Counted from the first letter of the stretch, positions 20,170-28,678 are shown. The stretch: DNA of 64,000 nucleotides from Arenibacter hampyeongensis (GCF_002909255.1 NZ_PIOB01000001.1:1-64000), one strand, 5' to 3'. Program-made: numbers and translations. The notes: generated by a model not told the origin, from the letters alone.

Positions 20170-21402
20170 ATGAAAGCAATAAAAAATGGTGTCACTGCCA
20201 ATCCCGATCGAAGAAAATTTTTAGGCACAGCATTACTGGGAAGCAGCGCCTTGGCCTTAGCCCCTCATTTTGCTTATGCTAACATACCCGTCGTAAATAA
20301 AAAGGTTAGAATAGGTATTGTTGGAGGAAGGTTTGGTGCCAGTTTTTATTTCCATGAACACCCCAATTGCATTGTAGAAGCAGTAAGTGATCTTCGTTCC
20401 GATCGCCGTAACCATCTTATGGAGGTATATTCATGCAAAAAAAGTTATGAATCCTTGGAAAAATTGCTGCAGGACCCTAAAGTTGAAGCCGTATTTATTG
20501 CCACTCCAGCTCCGGATCACGCTAAGCATGTTTTGGCCAGCCTAAACGCGGGGAAGCATGTTTTGTGCGCTGTGCCCGCCGCTTGGACCTTGGAGGAATG
20601 TTATGAATTAAAGGAGGCGGTGAACCGAACTGGACTTACGTACATGATGGCCGAAACCAGCGTTTATAGACAGGCTACCATATCGGTTAAAAAGTTTTAT
20701 AAGGAGGGAGCTTTCGGGCAGGTGTTCAGTGCCGCTGCCGAATATAATCATCCAGGACTGGAGGAGCTATATTTTGAGGATGGCAAAGCCACTTGGAGAC
20801 ACGGGGTACCACCTATGTTATACCCTACCCATTGCACCTCGTTCTTAATTTCCGTAACAGGGGAGCGGCTAACCCAAGTTAGCGCTATGGGCTGGGGAGA
20901 TGATAGTCCATTATTGAAAAACAATCCATACAATAACCCCTTCTGGAACGAAACTGCCTTTTTCAAGACCAACAGAGGAACACCCTTTCGTGTAGAAGTC
21001 AACTGGAAAGGTGCATTGCGCGAGGTCGAAAGAGGAGAATGGCGGGGCGATAAAATGAGTTTTTATATGTCCGAGCATGGAGGAGGGGATTCAACTTTGG
21101 TAAGGGCATCCAGTGAAATTGGCAAGGATGACGCAGGTTTTAAAAACAATAAAAGTAGGGTAGAAAAATATGATCAGCCTTTGTGGTGGAAGACGGATAT
21201 GCTACCTGCGGAACTTAGGCATGGGAGTGGACATGACGGTTCCCATTCTTTTATAACCCACGAATTTATTGATGCAATTGTAAACAACCGTGATCCAGAA
21301 ATCAATATTTACGAATCACTGGCGTATACTGCGCCAGGAATTGTTGCGCACAAATCCGCACTACAGGGAGGTGAGTCTATGAATATCCCCAGTTTTGACT
21401 AG
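20170..21402 (+). CDS. Tat-exported Gfo/Idh/MocA-family oxidoreductase
   Basis: A 410-residue protein with a twin-arginine leader (RRKFLGTALLGSSALALAP, about residues 14-32). The Rossmann NAD(P)-binding segment is VRIGIVGGRFGASF, followed by AVFIATPAPDHAKHVLASL and the AGKHVLCAVPAAW region, where EKP is the usual family motif. Here the EKP lysine is replaced (AVPAAW), which is unusual for an active dehydrogenase. Some exported members of this superfamily are GH109 glycosidases that use NAD+ as a redox cofactor in hydrolysis; this is possible here, but the GH109 signature was not confirmed. It is the last plus-strand gene of the polysaccharide locus. Confidence 0.85.
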   Translation: MKAIKNGVTANPDRRKFLGTALLGSSALALAPHFAYANIPVVNKKVRIGIVGGRFGASFYFHEHPNCIVEAVSDLRSDRRNHLMEVYSCKKSYESLEKLLQDPKVEAVFIATPAPDHAKHVLASLNAGKHVLCAVPAAWTLEECYELKEAVNRTGLTYMMAETSVYRQATISVKKFYKEGAFGQVFSAAAEYNHPGLEELYFEDGKATWRHGVPPMLYPTHCTSFLISVTGERLTQVSAMGWGDDSPLLKNNPYNNPFWNETAFFKTNRGTPFRVEVNWKGALREVERGEWRGDKMSFYMSEHGGGDSTLVRASSEIGKDDAGFKNNKSRVEKYDQPLWWKTDMLPAELRHGSGHDGSHSFITHEFIDAIVNNRDPEINIYESLAYTAPGIVAHKSALQGGESMNIPSFD

Positions 21403-21450
21403 TATACAAAACCTTGATCACAACCCCGGTTATATGATTATTTTTATCCT

Positions 21451-21510
21451 GCTTTAAGGATAGGAATGAAAAACTGGCAGTTCTGGAATCTAAACCTGGA
21501 CTTTTAGGTT
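21451..21510 (+). repeat. Structured dispersed repeat, copy A
   Basis: About 55 bp here match the repeat at 23548-23646 with few changes; both share GCAGTTCTGGAA and a GGACTT block in the same order. It overlaps the 3' end of the aspartoacylase-like gene. Copies A and B lie on either side of the rimK operon in the same orientation. Confidence 0.75.
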
Positions 21511-22475
21511 TGATCCTGTGCTACATGAAAAATGGCATCGCCCTGATTTACGATCGGAGATTGGTTGATGCATATGATATATCCATCGGTCAACGCATTT
21601 ACTCTCCGTTCAAAGTTGCCAAACGGATCGGATATATTCCCTAAAAGATCTCCCTTTGACACTTTACTGCCTAAAGAAATGGAGGGGTGAAACATGCCAG
21701 AATATTTTGCCCTGATCCATTGGGATGACCCAATGGTCACAGGGTGTGGAGACCTAGCCTCCATGAGCTTTAACTCTCCGGTAAAATTCCTCATTCCCAA
21801 ATGATCCATTACCCTAAGCGCACCTGCAATCCCCATCTTTGTAATCTGGTTGTTTATATCCAAGGATTTTCCCCCTTCAAAAAGCAATACTTTTTTACCC
21901 ATTTTGGCCAAAGCTTCCCGAAACGACTTCTCCCTAGTTTTAGCCAATACAACAAATGGTGCGCCAAATACCTTTGCCAATTCCATGCATTGTTCATCGT
22001 CTTTATTTATCCTGGTCTGTGGTACATTAAATCGGCTTTCAGCTCCTGTATGATAATCGATACAATAATCTACCTTTGGCGCAATTTCTTTCATAAGGTG
22101 ATAGGCGAACCTACTGGCCAAGGAACCTCGGGGACTCCCTGGAAACACTCTATTTAGATCGCGCCCATCGGGGAACTGCCTTGACTGGTTCAGAAAACCG
22201 AATATATTTACCACAGGGATACATATGACCGTTCCACAATCCGGCCTGTTATATTTTTTGGAAATCAATTTGCGAATGATCTCTACCCCATTAACTTCAT
22301 TCCCATGGATGCCGCCCGTTATCAATAAAATAGGTCCTGGTTTTTTCCCCCGTTGTACAATGATAGGAACTTCAATTTTTGTCCCGGTATGCAATTTTGC
22401 AATATCCAGATTAAGCAGCATCCCCTTTCCAGGCAAAATGGTTTGGCCCAATAATACATTTTTCCTATTCGGCAT
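21504..22475 (-). CDS. Succinylglutamate desuccinylase/aspartoacylase-family metallo-hydrolase
   Basis: A 323-residue zinc carboxypeptidase-fold enzyme of the AstE/AspA family. The zinc site is recognisable in [12 protein letters not shown] (His and Glu) and CIDYHTG (His). The C-terminal lobe has the barrel-sandwich (lipoyl-like) segment [16 protein letters not shown] choose the ATG at 22475 because GGAAAG sits just upstream; an in-frame ATG at 22487 is the alternative. It overlaps the end of the rimK-like gene, so the two are translationally coupled. Family members remove an acyl or amino-acid group from a small substrate. The pairing with a Glu ligase suggests a make-and-trim partnership, which is inference. 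Confidence 0.87.
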   Translation of the reverse strand: MPNRKNVLLGQTILPGKGMLLNLDIAKLHTGTKIEVPIIVQRGKKPGPILLITGGIHGNEVNGVEIIRKLISKKYNRPDCGTVICIPVVNIFGFLNQSRQFPDGRDLNRVFPGSPRGSLASRFAYHLMKEIAPKVDYCIDYHTGAESRFNVPQTRINKDDEQCMELAKVFGAPFVVLAKTREKSFREALAKMGKKVLLFEGGKSLDINNQITKMGIAGALRVMDHLGMRNFTGELKLMEARSPHPVTIGSSQWIRAKYSGMFHPSISLGSKVSKGDLLGNISDPFGNFERRVNALTDGYIICINQSPIVNQGDAIFHVAQDQT

Positions 22476-23340
22476 GTCTTTCCACATATTTAATCATAAG
22501 ACCCGCAATATCCTTTCCGGTAGCAGCTTCTATTCCCTCTAGACCGGGAGATGAATTTACTTCCAAAATCAATGGCCCTCTGGCGGATTGAAGCATATCT
22601 ACCCCGGCAACTCCTAGTCCCATAACCCTGGCCGCTTTTATAGCCGCATTTTCCTCTTCATCTGTCAATTCTATAATATTGGCCGAACCACCGCGATGTA
22701 GGTTGGACCTGAACTCTCCCTCTTTGCCTTGTCTCTTCATGGCTCCGACCACCACACCATCTATCACAAATGCCCTGATATCCGCACCTTTGGCCTCTTT
22801 TATAAATTCCTGTACAATTACCCTTGCCTTTAAGCCGTTAAAAGCCTCCAATATGGATTCTGCGGAATTTCTGTTGTCCGCCAGCACCACTCCCAATCCC
22901 TGGGTACCTTCCAGTAATTTTATGACCACCGGCGCGCCCCCGGCATTATCTATAATGGTTCCCACATCCCTGGAATAATTACTGAATACTGTCTTAGGAA
23001 GACCCAAACCGGCACGCGATAAAATTTGCAGGCTTCGCAATTTGTCCCGTGAACGGACCAAGGCCTGTGACTCTACGGCGGTAAAGATTTTCATCATCTC
23101 AAATTGCCTTACCACAGCGGTACCATAGAAAGTTATGGATGCCCCTATCCTAGGTATTACCCCTGAAACACCGGTGATTTCCTTCCCTTGGTAAATAAGT
23201 CCAGGTTTTTTCTTTTCAATGACCAAGTCGCACTTGCCATGATCTACAACCAACATTTCATGGCCTTTCTTTTCTCCTGCTTCCACTAAGCGACTGGTAG
23301 AATAAAGATTTGGGTTCTGGGAGAGAATTACGATTTTCAT
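22465..23340 (-). CDS. rimK: RimK-family alpha-L-glutamate ligase (ATP-grasp)
   Basis: A 291-residue ATP-grasp enzyme. The N-terminal domain (about 1-100) is followed by the ATP-binding segments [33 protein letters not shown] and [29 protein letters not shown], with the Asp/Glu/Asn magnesium ligands in EVNSSPG. E. coli RimK adds glutamates to ribosomal protein S6; other members ligate glutamate to cofactors or peptides. The length is normal (300 in E. coli). It is the first gene of a two-gene minus-strand operon and overlaps the aspartoacylase-like gene by 11 bp. Confidence 0.9.
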   Translation of the reverse strand: MKIVILSQNPNLYSTSRLVEAGEKKGHEMLVVDHGKCDLVIEKKKPGLIYQGKEITGVSGVIPRIGASITFYGTAVVRQFEMMKIFTAVESQALVRSRDKLRSLQILSRAGLGLPKTVFSNYSRDVGTIIDNAGGAPVVIKLLEGTQGLGVVLADNRNSAESILEAFNGLKARVIVQEFIKEAKGADIRAFVIDGVVVGAMKRQGKEGEFRSNLHRGGSANIIELTDEEENAAIKAARVMGLGVAGVDMLQSARGPLILEVNSSPGLEGIEAATGKDIAGLMIKYVERHAE

Positions 23341-23471
23341 ATTATTTTAATTGATTAATGAAATATAGTTTAGGGGATAAAACAAGCTTATATCTGATTG
23401 CCATACCAAAAAATTAATATACACCATTTATTTTGGATTGGACTATAGCGGACAATTATTAATTATGTATC

Positions 23472-23487
23472 TAATACCATGGTATTA
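23472..23487. promoter_or_regulatory. 16-bp perfect palindrome upstream of blaI
   Basis: TAATACCATGGTATTA reads the same on both strands. It lies 10 bp upstream of the two BlaI-type dyads and between divergent genes (rimK and blaI). It may bind a regulator of either promoter; which one is unknown. Confidence 0.5.
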
Positions 23488-23496
23488 CTAAATTTG

Positions 23497-23530
23497 TAGT
23501 TGTTTAACTATTTTTATAGTTGCATAACTA
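23497..23530. promoter_or_regulatory. Tandem BlaI-type operators
   Basis: Two dyads of the form TAGTT-N4-AACTA lie at 23497-23510 and 23517-23530, exactly 20 bp apart, i.e. on the same face of the helix. BlaI/MecI repressors bind short dyads of this type upstream of their own operon. The spacing and place ahead of the blaI-M56 genes make autoregulation likely. Confidence 0.72.
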
Positions 23531-23547
23531 AAAAAATAGTTTTATGT

Positions 23548-23646
23548 TTGGCTTGCGTTAAGGATTGGAGCGAAAAGCCCGCAGTTCTGGAAGCCAGAAC
23601 GAGGACTTGTAACAAAAAGCCTGACGGCTTTTGCCGTAACGCCCAA
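23548..23646 (+). repeat. Structured dispersed repeat, copy B
   Basis: A 99-bp element that can fold as a closed structure. The outer stem is TTGG plus GCGTTA pairing with TAACGC plus CCAA; inside are two hairpins, GTTCTGG/CCAGAAC and AAAAGCC/GGCTTTT. Copy A is at 21451-21510. It lies between the BlaI operators and the blaI start, so it is part of the blaI leader. Similar elements are, from memory, common between genes in flavobacteria. No protein is supported from it. Confidence 0.75.
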
Positions 23647-23667
23647 CAAGTATATAATTCAACAGCA

Positions 23668-24027
23668 ATGAAGAAACTGACCAATAAAGAGGAAGAAGTA
23701 ATGAAAATTTTATGGGGATTGGATAGGGCTTTTGTTAAGGATGTCCTTGCCAAGTTCACCGAGGACAAACCCCATTACAACACCCTTTCCACCATTATTC
23801 GAAATTTGGAAGAAAAGGGATATGTAGCACACGAGGCCTATGGAAACACACACCAATATTATCCTGTGGTAGCCAAGGAGGATTATAGAAAACAATTTAT
23901 AAGTGGAGCCATTGAGGATTATTTTAATAATTCCTATAAAAATCTGGTCTCGCATTTTGCTACAGAGGACAAGATCAGTGTGGAAGAATTGAAAGAAATT
24001 ATAAAACATATAGAAAAACGCAACTAA
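23668..24027 (+). CDS. BlaI/MecI-family transcriptional repressor
   Basis: A 119-residue winged-helix protein starting at the ATG at 23668 (MKKLTNKEEEVMKILW). A longer frame extends upstream only through the repeat element and is rejected. The family shows as the N-terminal wHTH with NTLSTIIRNLEEKGYVAHE and the C-terminal dimer segment around EDYRKQFISGAIEDYF. BlaI proteins repress the operon until a membrane M56 sensor triggers their cleavage. The stop overlaps the start of that sensor (TAATG). Two dyad operators lie about 140 bp upstream. Confidence 0.93.
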   Translation: MKKLTNKEEEVMKILWGLDRAFVKDVLAKFTEDKPHYNTLSTIIRNLEEKGYVAHEAYGNTHQYYPVVAKEDYRKQFISGAIEDYFNNSYKNLVSHFATEDKISVEELKEIIKHIEKRN

Positions 24028-26105
24028 TGGAAGAATTCCTTATTTACTTGGTAAAAAGCAGTGGTATTCTAGCCCTTTTCTGGTGCTGCTTTAAACTTTT
24101 TCTAGAAAAAGAGACCCTTTTTACCTTACACAGAGTGTTCCTGATTTCAGGGATTTTATTGGCCCTACTTTTTCCATTATGGACACTTACCGAAATTGTT
24201 CTGATAGAACCCCTTCACTTTACTTTGGCCGAATCCACGACTATGGAATCCACTCCTATAAGTGCTCCTACATTTGATTGGTGGAACCTAGTTGCCATCC
24301 TTTACGCCTGTGGAGTTCTCGTTTTCCTTGGACGACTTGGAATGCAACTACTATCCTTAAGGCAATTGATAAAAAAGGGAACAATCGTTAATGGCAAAGG
24401 CTTTAGATTTATAGAGTCCAAAGCTGATACTTCTCCCTTTTCCTTTTTTAATCTCATAGTTTACAATCCGGCCATTCACCAGCCCGATGAACTGGAAAAA
24501 ATAATTGCCCATGAAAAAATACACGCGCTGCAATGGCATTCTTTGGATATATTGTTGATCCATATATTTTCTGCGTTTCAATGGGCAAATCCCTTCGTTT
24601 GGCTTTACAAAAAATCGCTTTCACAGAATTTGGAATACATAGCAGACCAGGGTGTTACGAAAAACATGGAAGGCTCTAAGGAATATCAATACCTATTGCT
24701 GAAAAACGCCTCAACAGACCAACAATACTTATCGATCATTAATCCATTTTTTACTTCATCAATCAAAAAACGAATCGTCATGTTAAACAAAAACAGATCA
24801 AACAAACACCAGGCTTGGAAATTTAGCCTTGTAGTGCCCTTCCTTGCCTTCTTTTTAGTGGCCTTTAATACCAAAACGATAACACGGGTAAATACGGCAA
24901 CAAACGCACAGGAATCCCCTTTAGAAAATGGTAGCACAGATACCACCAAAATTGAATTTACCATCTACAAGACTAGTACAGAGGAAGACCTTGACAACAT
25001 CTCCAGCACACTTAAAAATGACTATAACGTGGAATTATCATTCATAAACATATCGCGCAATTCCCATGGTCTCATTACAGACATACACTCCTTTTTTAGG
25101 TCTGAAGCTGGATCAGGCTCAAGTACTACCTCCCATGAAGATGGCATAAAACCATTTAGTTTTAGTATGGAAATCGATAAAGAGGGGAAGTTTATGTCTG
25201 TAGGTTACACCATGCGAACAAAAGAACTAAGCGATACTGAAAAAATAGTAAATGATCAGAAGAAGACCAACGAGGCAACAACTACGACCAAAGTTATTGG
25301 CCCTATTAACCCGATTTATGTTGTAGATGGAGTTGAAGTAGCCGTTGCCTCCAAAGCTACTGGAATAGATCCGTCCAATATTCATAGTGTTAATGTCCTA
25401 AAGGGAGCTGCCGCCACCAATACATATGGAGAAAAAGCAAAAGATGGGGTAATAGAGATTACGACTAAAAGTTATCATAACGCGATGGTGGCCGACAAAT
25501 CCCTAGTCAATACCCAAAACAATGCATACACCTACATTAAATCCGACAAGGAACCCTTATTTGTTATAGACGGAGTTGAAAAAGATGCAGATTTTAATTT
25601 TGGCACCATCCCCCCAAGTTCCATAGAAAGCATGAACGTTTTTAAAGGGGAATTAGCCCTAAATAAATATGGTAAAAAAGGAGAAAAAAATGGAGTAATA
25701 GAGATCATTACCAAAAAAAGTGAGTGGAAGGTCCAATCGAGTAGCAACATCAATGTCCAAGAACACAACGCCAATGGAAACAATAATACAACAGCTTCCT
25801 TGGAAAGTATCGCTATACCTCAGAGTAAAGTGGCCAATACTACAAATAGTAAATGGAAAGTTGGTTATCGAATTAACATGGATGACCCCAATGACATTTA
25901 TGATTTAACACCATTCAGACAGAATGGAATGGACAAAGCCATAATTTTTGTAAATGGGGTAAGCAAAGGAAAGAACTATGTGCCCACCATGAAATATTCG
26001 CAAATTGAGAGCACCGCTACTTTTCTACCAAGTGCAGAAACCACAAAGAAATTTGGAAAACAAGGCAAACATGGGGTAATAGAGATAACTACAAAGAAAG
26101 AGTAG
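24027..26105 (+). CDS. BlaR1/MecR1-type M56 metallopeptidase sensor with TonB-plug-like repeats
   Basis: A 692-residue membrane protein. Helices near residues 5-25, 37-58, 86-108 and about 265-282 frame an M56 peptidase domain with the zinc motif HEKIH (162-166). The C-terminal extracytoplasmic part is unusual: three repeats resembling the plug region of SusC proteins (about 429-482, 509-564 and 637-691), each with a VDGV/NGV core and ending GVIEITTK. A penicillin-binding sensor domain is not present. The partner repressor gene overlaps its start by one base. It probably senses a periplasmic signal and relieves BlaI repression; the ligand is unknown. Confidence 0.9.
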   Translation: MEEFLIYLVKSSGILALFWCCFKLFLEKETLFTLHRVFLISGILLALLFPLWTLTEIVLIEPLHFTLAESTTMESTPISAPTFDWWNLVAILYACGVLVFLGRLGMQLLSLRQLIKKGTIVNGKGFRFIESKADTSPFSFFNLIVYNPAIHQPDELEKIIAHEKIHALQWHSLDILLIHIFSAFQWANPFVWLYKKSLSQNLEYIADQGVTKNMEGSKEYQYLLLKNASTDQQYLSIINPFFTSSIKKRIVMLNKNRSNKHQAWKFSLVVPFLAFFLVAFNTKTITRVNTATNAQESPLENGSTDTTKIEFTIYKTSTEEDLDNISSTLKNDYNVELSFINISRNSHGLITDIHSFFRSEAGSGSSTTSHEDGIKPFSFSMEIDKEGKFMSVGYTMRTKELSDTEKIVNDQKKTNEATTTTKVIGPINPIYVVDGVEVAVASKATGIDPSNIHSVNVLKGAAATNTYGEKAKDGVIEITTKSYHNAMVADKSLVNTQNNAYTYIKSDKEPLFVIDGVEKDADFNFGTIPPSSIESMNVFKGELALNKYGKKGEKNGVIEIITKKSEWKVQSSSNINVQEHNANGNNNTTASLESIAIPQSKVANTTNSKWKVGYRINMDDPNDIYDLTPFRQNGMDKAIIFVNGVSKGKNYVPTMKYSQIESTATFLPSAETTKKFGKQGKHGVIEITTKKE

Positions 26106-26135
26106 AGAAGTTAAAGCTCACAAAGAACCTCATAA

Positions 26136-26600
26136 GTCACTTCGAAATGAGTTGCCCTTTTGCAACTCAAGATAGCTATAGGGAGAGAAGTCGCACATAT
26201 TTGACTTTTCTGTAGAATTTGAATAAGCCTTAGATTTGAAGGTAGCCAGTTGTGTGATTTTGATAAGGGATTATTTATCTTAAGGGTATTCATGAAACTG
26301 CATATTAGCTACTTGTGTGATTTCTCCCTCTGGTCGAAATGACTGCAGGGGTCACTTCGAAATGAGTTGCCCTTTTGCAACTCAAGATAGCTACCTTAGG
26401 GAGAGAAGTCGTACATATTTTACTTTTCTGTAGGATTTGAATAAGCCTTAGATTTGAAGGTAGCCAGTTGTGTGATTTTGATAAGGGATTATTTATCTTA
26501 AGGGTATTCATGAAACTGCATATTAGCTACTTGTGTGATTTCTCCCTCTGGTCGCAATGACTGCAGGGGTCACTTCGAAATGAGTTGCCCTTTTGCAACA
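26136..26600. repeat. Tandem ~215-bp repeat units with palindromic modules
   Basis: The block starting GTCACTTCGAAATGAG recurs at 26136, 26351 and 26569 (steps of 215 and 218 bp); the third copy is cut short. The two full copies are nearly identical; a 3-bp difference at CTATAGGG versus CTACCTTAGGG accounts for the step change. Each junction forms an inverted repeat: TGTGTGATTTCTCCCT with GTCGAAATGAC on one side, and GTCACTTCGA with AGGGAGAGAAGTCG on the other. This looks like a MITE or REP-like element that duplicated locally. Confidence 0.85.
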
Positions 26601-26676
26601 ATTATAAAGTCGCAAATACTTTGGTTGCTATAGTCCGCTTAAACTAGTTAGGCCTAATCTTTGCTTTTGAGCTAGA

Positions 26677-26767
26677 TGTGTGATTTCTCCTCCCTACAGG
26701 TCGTTCGAAATGACTGTTGGAGTCACTTCGACAGAGTCCCTTTTTTGGGACGACGAGAAGTCGCACA
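26677..26767. repeat. Diverged palindromic repeat unit
   Basis: A 91-bp near-palindrome of the same family as the tandem units to the left. The left arm is TGTGTGATTTCTC ... TCGAAATGAC and the right arm GTCACTTCGAC ... GAGAAGTCGCACA. It contains an inner hairpin GTCCC/GGGAC. It is older or a different subtype, since only the arms match. Confidence 0.75.
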
Positions 26768-27157
26768 TATTGGGGGCACAGTGCTTGTGAGATTTAGCTC
26801 TAGACATTTCTATTTTACGGGTATTCGTGAACCTTCGGTTTCTCTCTATCGTTCGAAATGACTGAGGAGGCCAATTGGACATCAATATTTTTAAAAACCC
26901 CATTATCGTTTTAGAGTCAGAACAATTAAAAAAAACCTACTAACTTCATTACCAATTATTTAAAATAACAACTATAATCAAAATGCATCAAAATTAAACT
27001 TTCAATAATCTTCAGGCATTAACATTCTAAGCCCTGCAGCGGCAAAATTGCCATTTTAAGGACTCTTTTTGGAACTATAGATGCCCTTGAAAACAAAAAA
27101 CCACTTGTTTAACGATATTTTTTATCTTTAGCCAAATCAACCTATTTCCAAAATATA

Positions 27158-28072
27158 ATGAAATTATTTATTTTCCTTTTTAGCTGTTTAATTACTATGA
27201 CCACTTACGCCCAAAGCTCCGTACTCCCGATTTGGCCCAACGATATTCCCAACTCCATAAAAACCGATGAAAAGGAGGAAGTCGTAAGTGCGGACATTAT
27301 TAGAATAGCCAAGGTCCAGGTACCACAAATAGAAGTATATCTACCAGCTAAAAAAACGGCGACCGGACAGGCGGTATTAATTTTTCCTGGTGGTGGCTAT
27401 GGAATTCTAGCCTATGATTGGGAAGGAACCGACTTTGCCAAATTACTGAACTCCAAAGGAATTGCAGGCATTGTAGTAAAATATCGTTTGCCCAGTTTAA
27501 AATCACAAACAGAAATACACAAAGTACCGCTGCAGGATGCACAACGCGCCTTAAGGACGGTTCGGTCCAAAGCGGCTGAATGGAATATTGATCCCAACAA
27601 CATTGGAATAATAGGTTTCTCCGCAGGGGGACATTTGGCTTCTACTTTGGGCACCCACTATAATGAAGACGTGTATCCCAAAAAAGATGCCATTGATAAC
27701 CTAAGTGCGCGACCCGACTTTATGACTCTTGCCTATCCCGTAATTACGATGGGGGAACCTAACACCCATGGTGGTTCCAGAAAAAACTTATTGGGAGAAA
27801 ATCCTGCCCAAAAAATGGTAGATCATTTTTCCAACGAATTGCAGGTTACCGCCGATACGCCACCTACTTTTTTGGTGCACGCCACTGACGACCCGGGAGT
27901 ACCCGTTGAAAACAGTCTTATGTTCTATGCGGCATTAAGGAAAAATAAGGTTCCGACAGAAATGCATATCTACCCGATTGGCGGTCATGGTTTTGCGTTG
28001 GGACTGCAGGACCCGCATTTGGCTACTTGGACGAATCAATGGATCGGCTGGCTCAAAAGTTTAAATAATTAA
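27158..28072 (+). CDS. Secreted alpha/beta-hydrolase, acetyl-esterase-like
   Basis: A 304-residue protein with a signal peptide (MKLFIFLFSCLITMTTYAQ). It shows the BD-FAE/acetyl-xylan-esterase-like features: oxyanion motif FPGGGYG (76-82), the nucleophile elbow GFSAGGH with S155, the acid at D244 or D245 in HATDDPGVPV, and H277 in GGHGFALG. Such enzymes remove acetyl groups from sugars or xylan-like glycans. The gene stands alone after the repeat block and is followed by a 13-bp perfect inverted repeat at its stop codon. A link with the polysaccharide locus is possible but not shown. Confidence 0.87.
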   Translation: MKLFIFLFSCLITMTTYAQSSVLPIWPNDIPNSIKTDEKEEVVSADIIRIAKVQVPQIEVYLPAKKTATGQAVLIFPGGGYGILAYDWEGTDFAKLLNSKGIAGIVVKYRLPSLKSQTEIHKVPLQDAQRALRTVRSKAAEWNIDPNNIGIIGFSAGGHLASTLGTHYNEDVYPKKDAIDNLSARPDFMTLAYPVITMGEPNTHGGSRKNLLGENPAQKMVDHFSNELQVTADTPPTFLVHATDDPGVPVENSLMFYAALRKNKVPTEMHIYPIGGHGFALGLQDPHLATWTNQWIGWLKSLNN

Positions 28073-28095
28073 TTCCAAAAGTTTTTGGAATTAAT
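28068..28095. terminator. Perfect inverted repeat at the esterase stop
   Basis: Arms of 13 bp (ATTAATTCCAAAA and its exact complement) are separated by 2 bp and cover the stop codon. There is no long T run after it on the plus strand, so it may act as a transcript-stabilising hairpin or weak terminator. Confidence 0.55.
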
Positions 28096-28243
28096 CGTTC
28101 CTAATAAAGCAACGACAATACTTACAGAAAGAAATAGTCCAATGGTCTGTAAGGAATTATCTTATACCCGACAATATCCAAGTACAGATATTATAACTTG
28201 ACATGCCCAAAAAACTTTACCTTTATCACTAAAACATTTTGGA

Positions 28244-28678
28244 ATGAGGAAGTGGACATTAATTATGGCTCTTTTATTCTCTGGTCTCATTACGGCCCAA
28301 AAATGGGAAAGCGATTGGACAACTGCAGCGGCCCTTGCCAAACAAAATCAACAAAATGTGCTGTTGGTTTTTTCAGGTTCCGATTGGTGCGCCCCTTGTA
28401 TTAAACTGGATAAAAGCATTTGGCAGTCCTCTGAATTTCAAGAGTACGCCCAGGATCATTGGACCATGCTCAAGGCTGATTTTCCCAGAAAAAAAGCCAA
28501 TCAGCTACCTGATGACCAAAAGGATAAAAATGCCCAACTCGCAGAAAAATATAATAAAAATGGATATTTTCCTTTGGTCCTGCTTTTAGATCCAAATGGC
28601 AATATTCTCGGCCAAACCGGATTCAAAAATATATCCGTTAAAGAATACATTGAACTTTTAAAATCGTTTGAAGGTTGA
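28244..28678 (+). CDS. Secreted thioredoxin-family protein
   Basis: A 144-residue protein with a signal peptide (MRKWTLIMALLFSGLITAQ). It has a thioredoxin fold with the redox motif WCAPC in SGSDWCAPCIKLD, and the later cis-proline region YFPLVLLLDPNG. It belongs to the thioredoxin_7/DUF255-like secreted group rather than classic TrxA. It is the first gene of an operon with apbE, DUF4266 and DUF3570 genes; its stop overlaps the apbE start. It probably reduces or protects cysteines in the envelope, perhaps those of the Cys-tailed DUF4266 protein downstream (inference). Confidence 0.9.
   Translation: MRKWTLIMALLFSGLITAQKWESDWTTAAALAKQNQQNVLLVFSGSDWCAPCIKLDKSIWQSSEFQEYAQDHWTMLKADFPRKKANQLPDDQKDKNAQLAEKYNKNGYFPLVLLLDPNGNILGQTGFKNISVKEYIELLKSFEG

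Larger units (their letters stand above)
26106..27157. other. Gene-free repeat region between the M56 sensor and the esterase
   Basis: A 1.05-kb stretch with no supportable gene. Positions 26136-26767 hold tandem and palindromic repeats (listed separately). ORFs of about 60-70 codons on the minus strand at 26111-26511 are translations of the repeat and occur twice, so they are not genes. From 26900 to 27157 the sequence is AT-rich leader DNA for the esterase gene, without a clear promoter match. Confidence 0.7.

Noticed and set aside
23548-23646. Integron attC-like site (GCGTTA/TAACGC ends)
   Set aside because: The terminal motifs are in the wrong order for attC and there is no integron integrase; treated as a dispersed structured repeat.
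23500-23667. Longer N-terminus for the BlaI protein
   Set aside because: The extension translates the operators and the repeat element; the ATG at 23668 gives the normal BlaI length.
26111-26511. Two near-identical ORFs of 60-68 codons on the minus strand
   Set aside because: They are translations of the tandem repeat units; the duplicate sequence reflects the DNA repeat, with no start context or family.
26136-26767. Possible CRISPR array
   Set aside because: Units are about 215 bp, too long, with no short repeat/spacer pattern and no cas genes.
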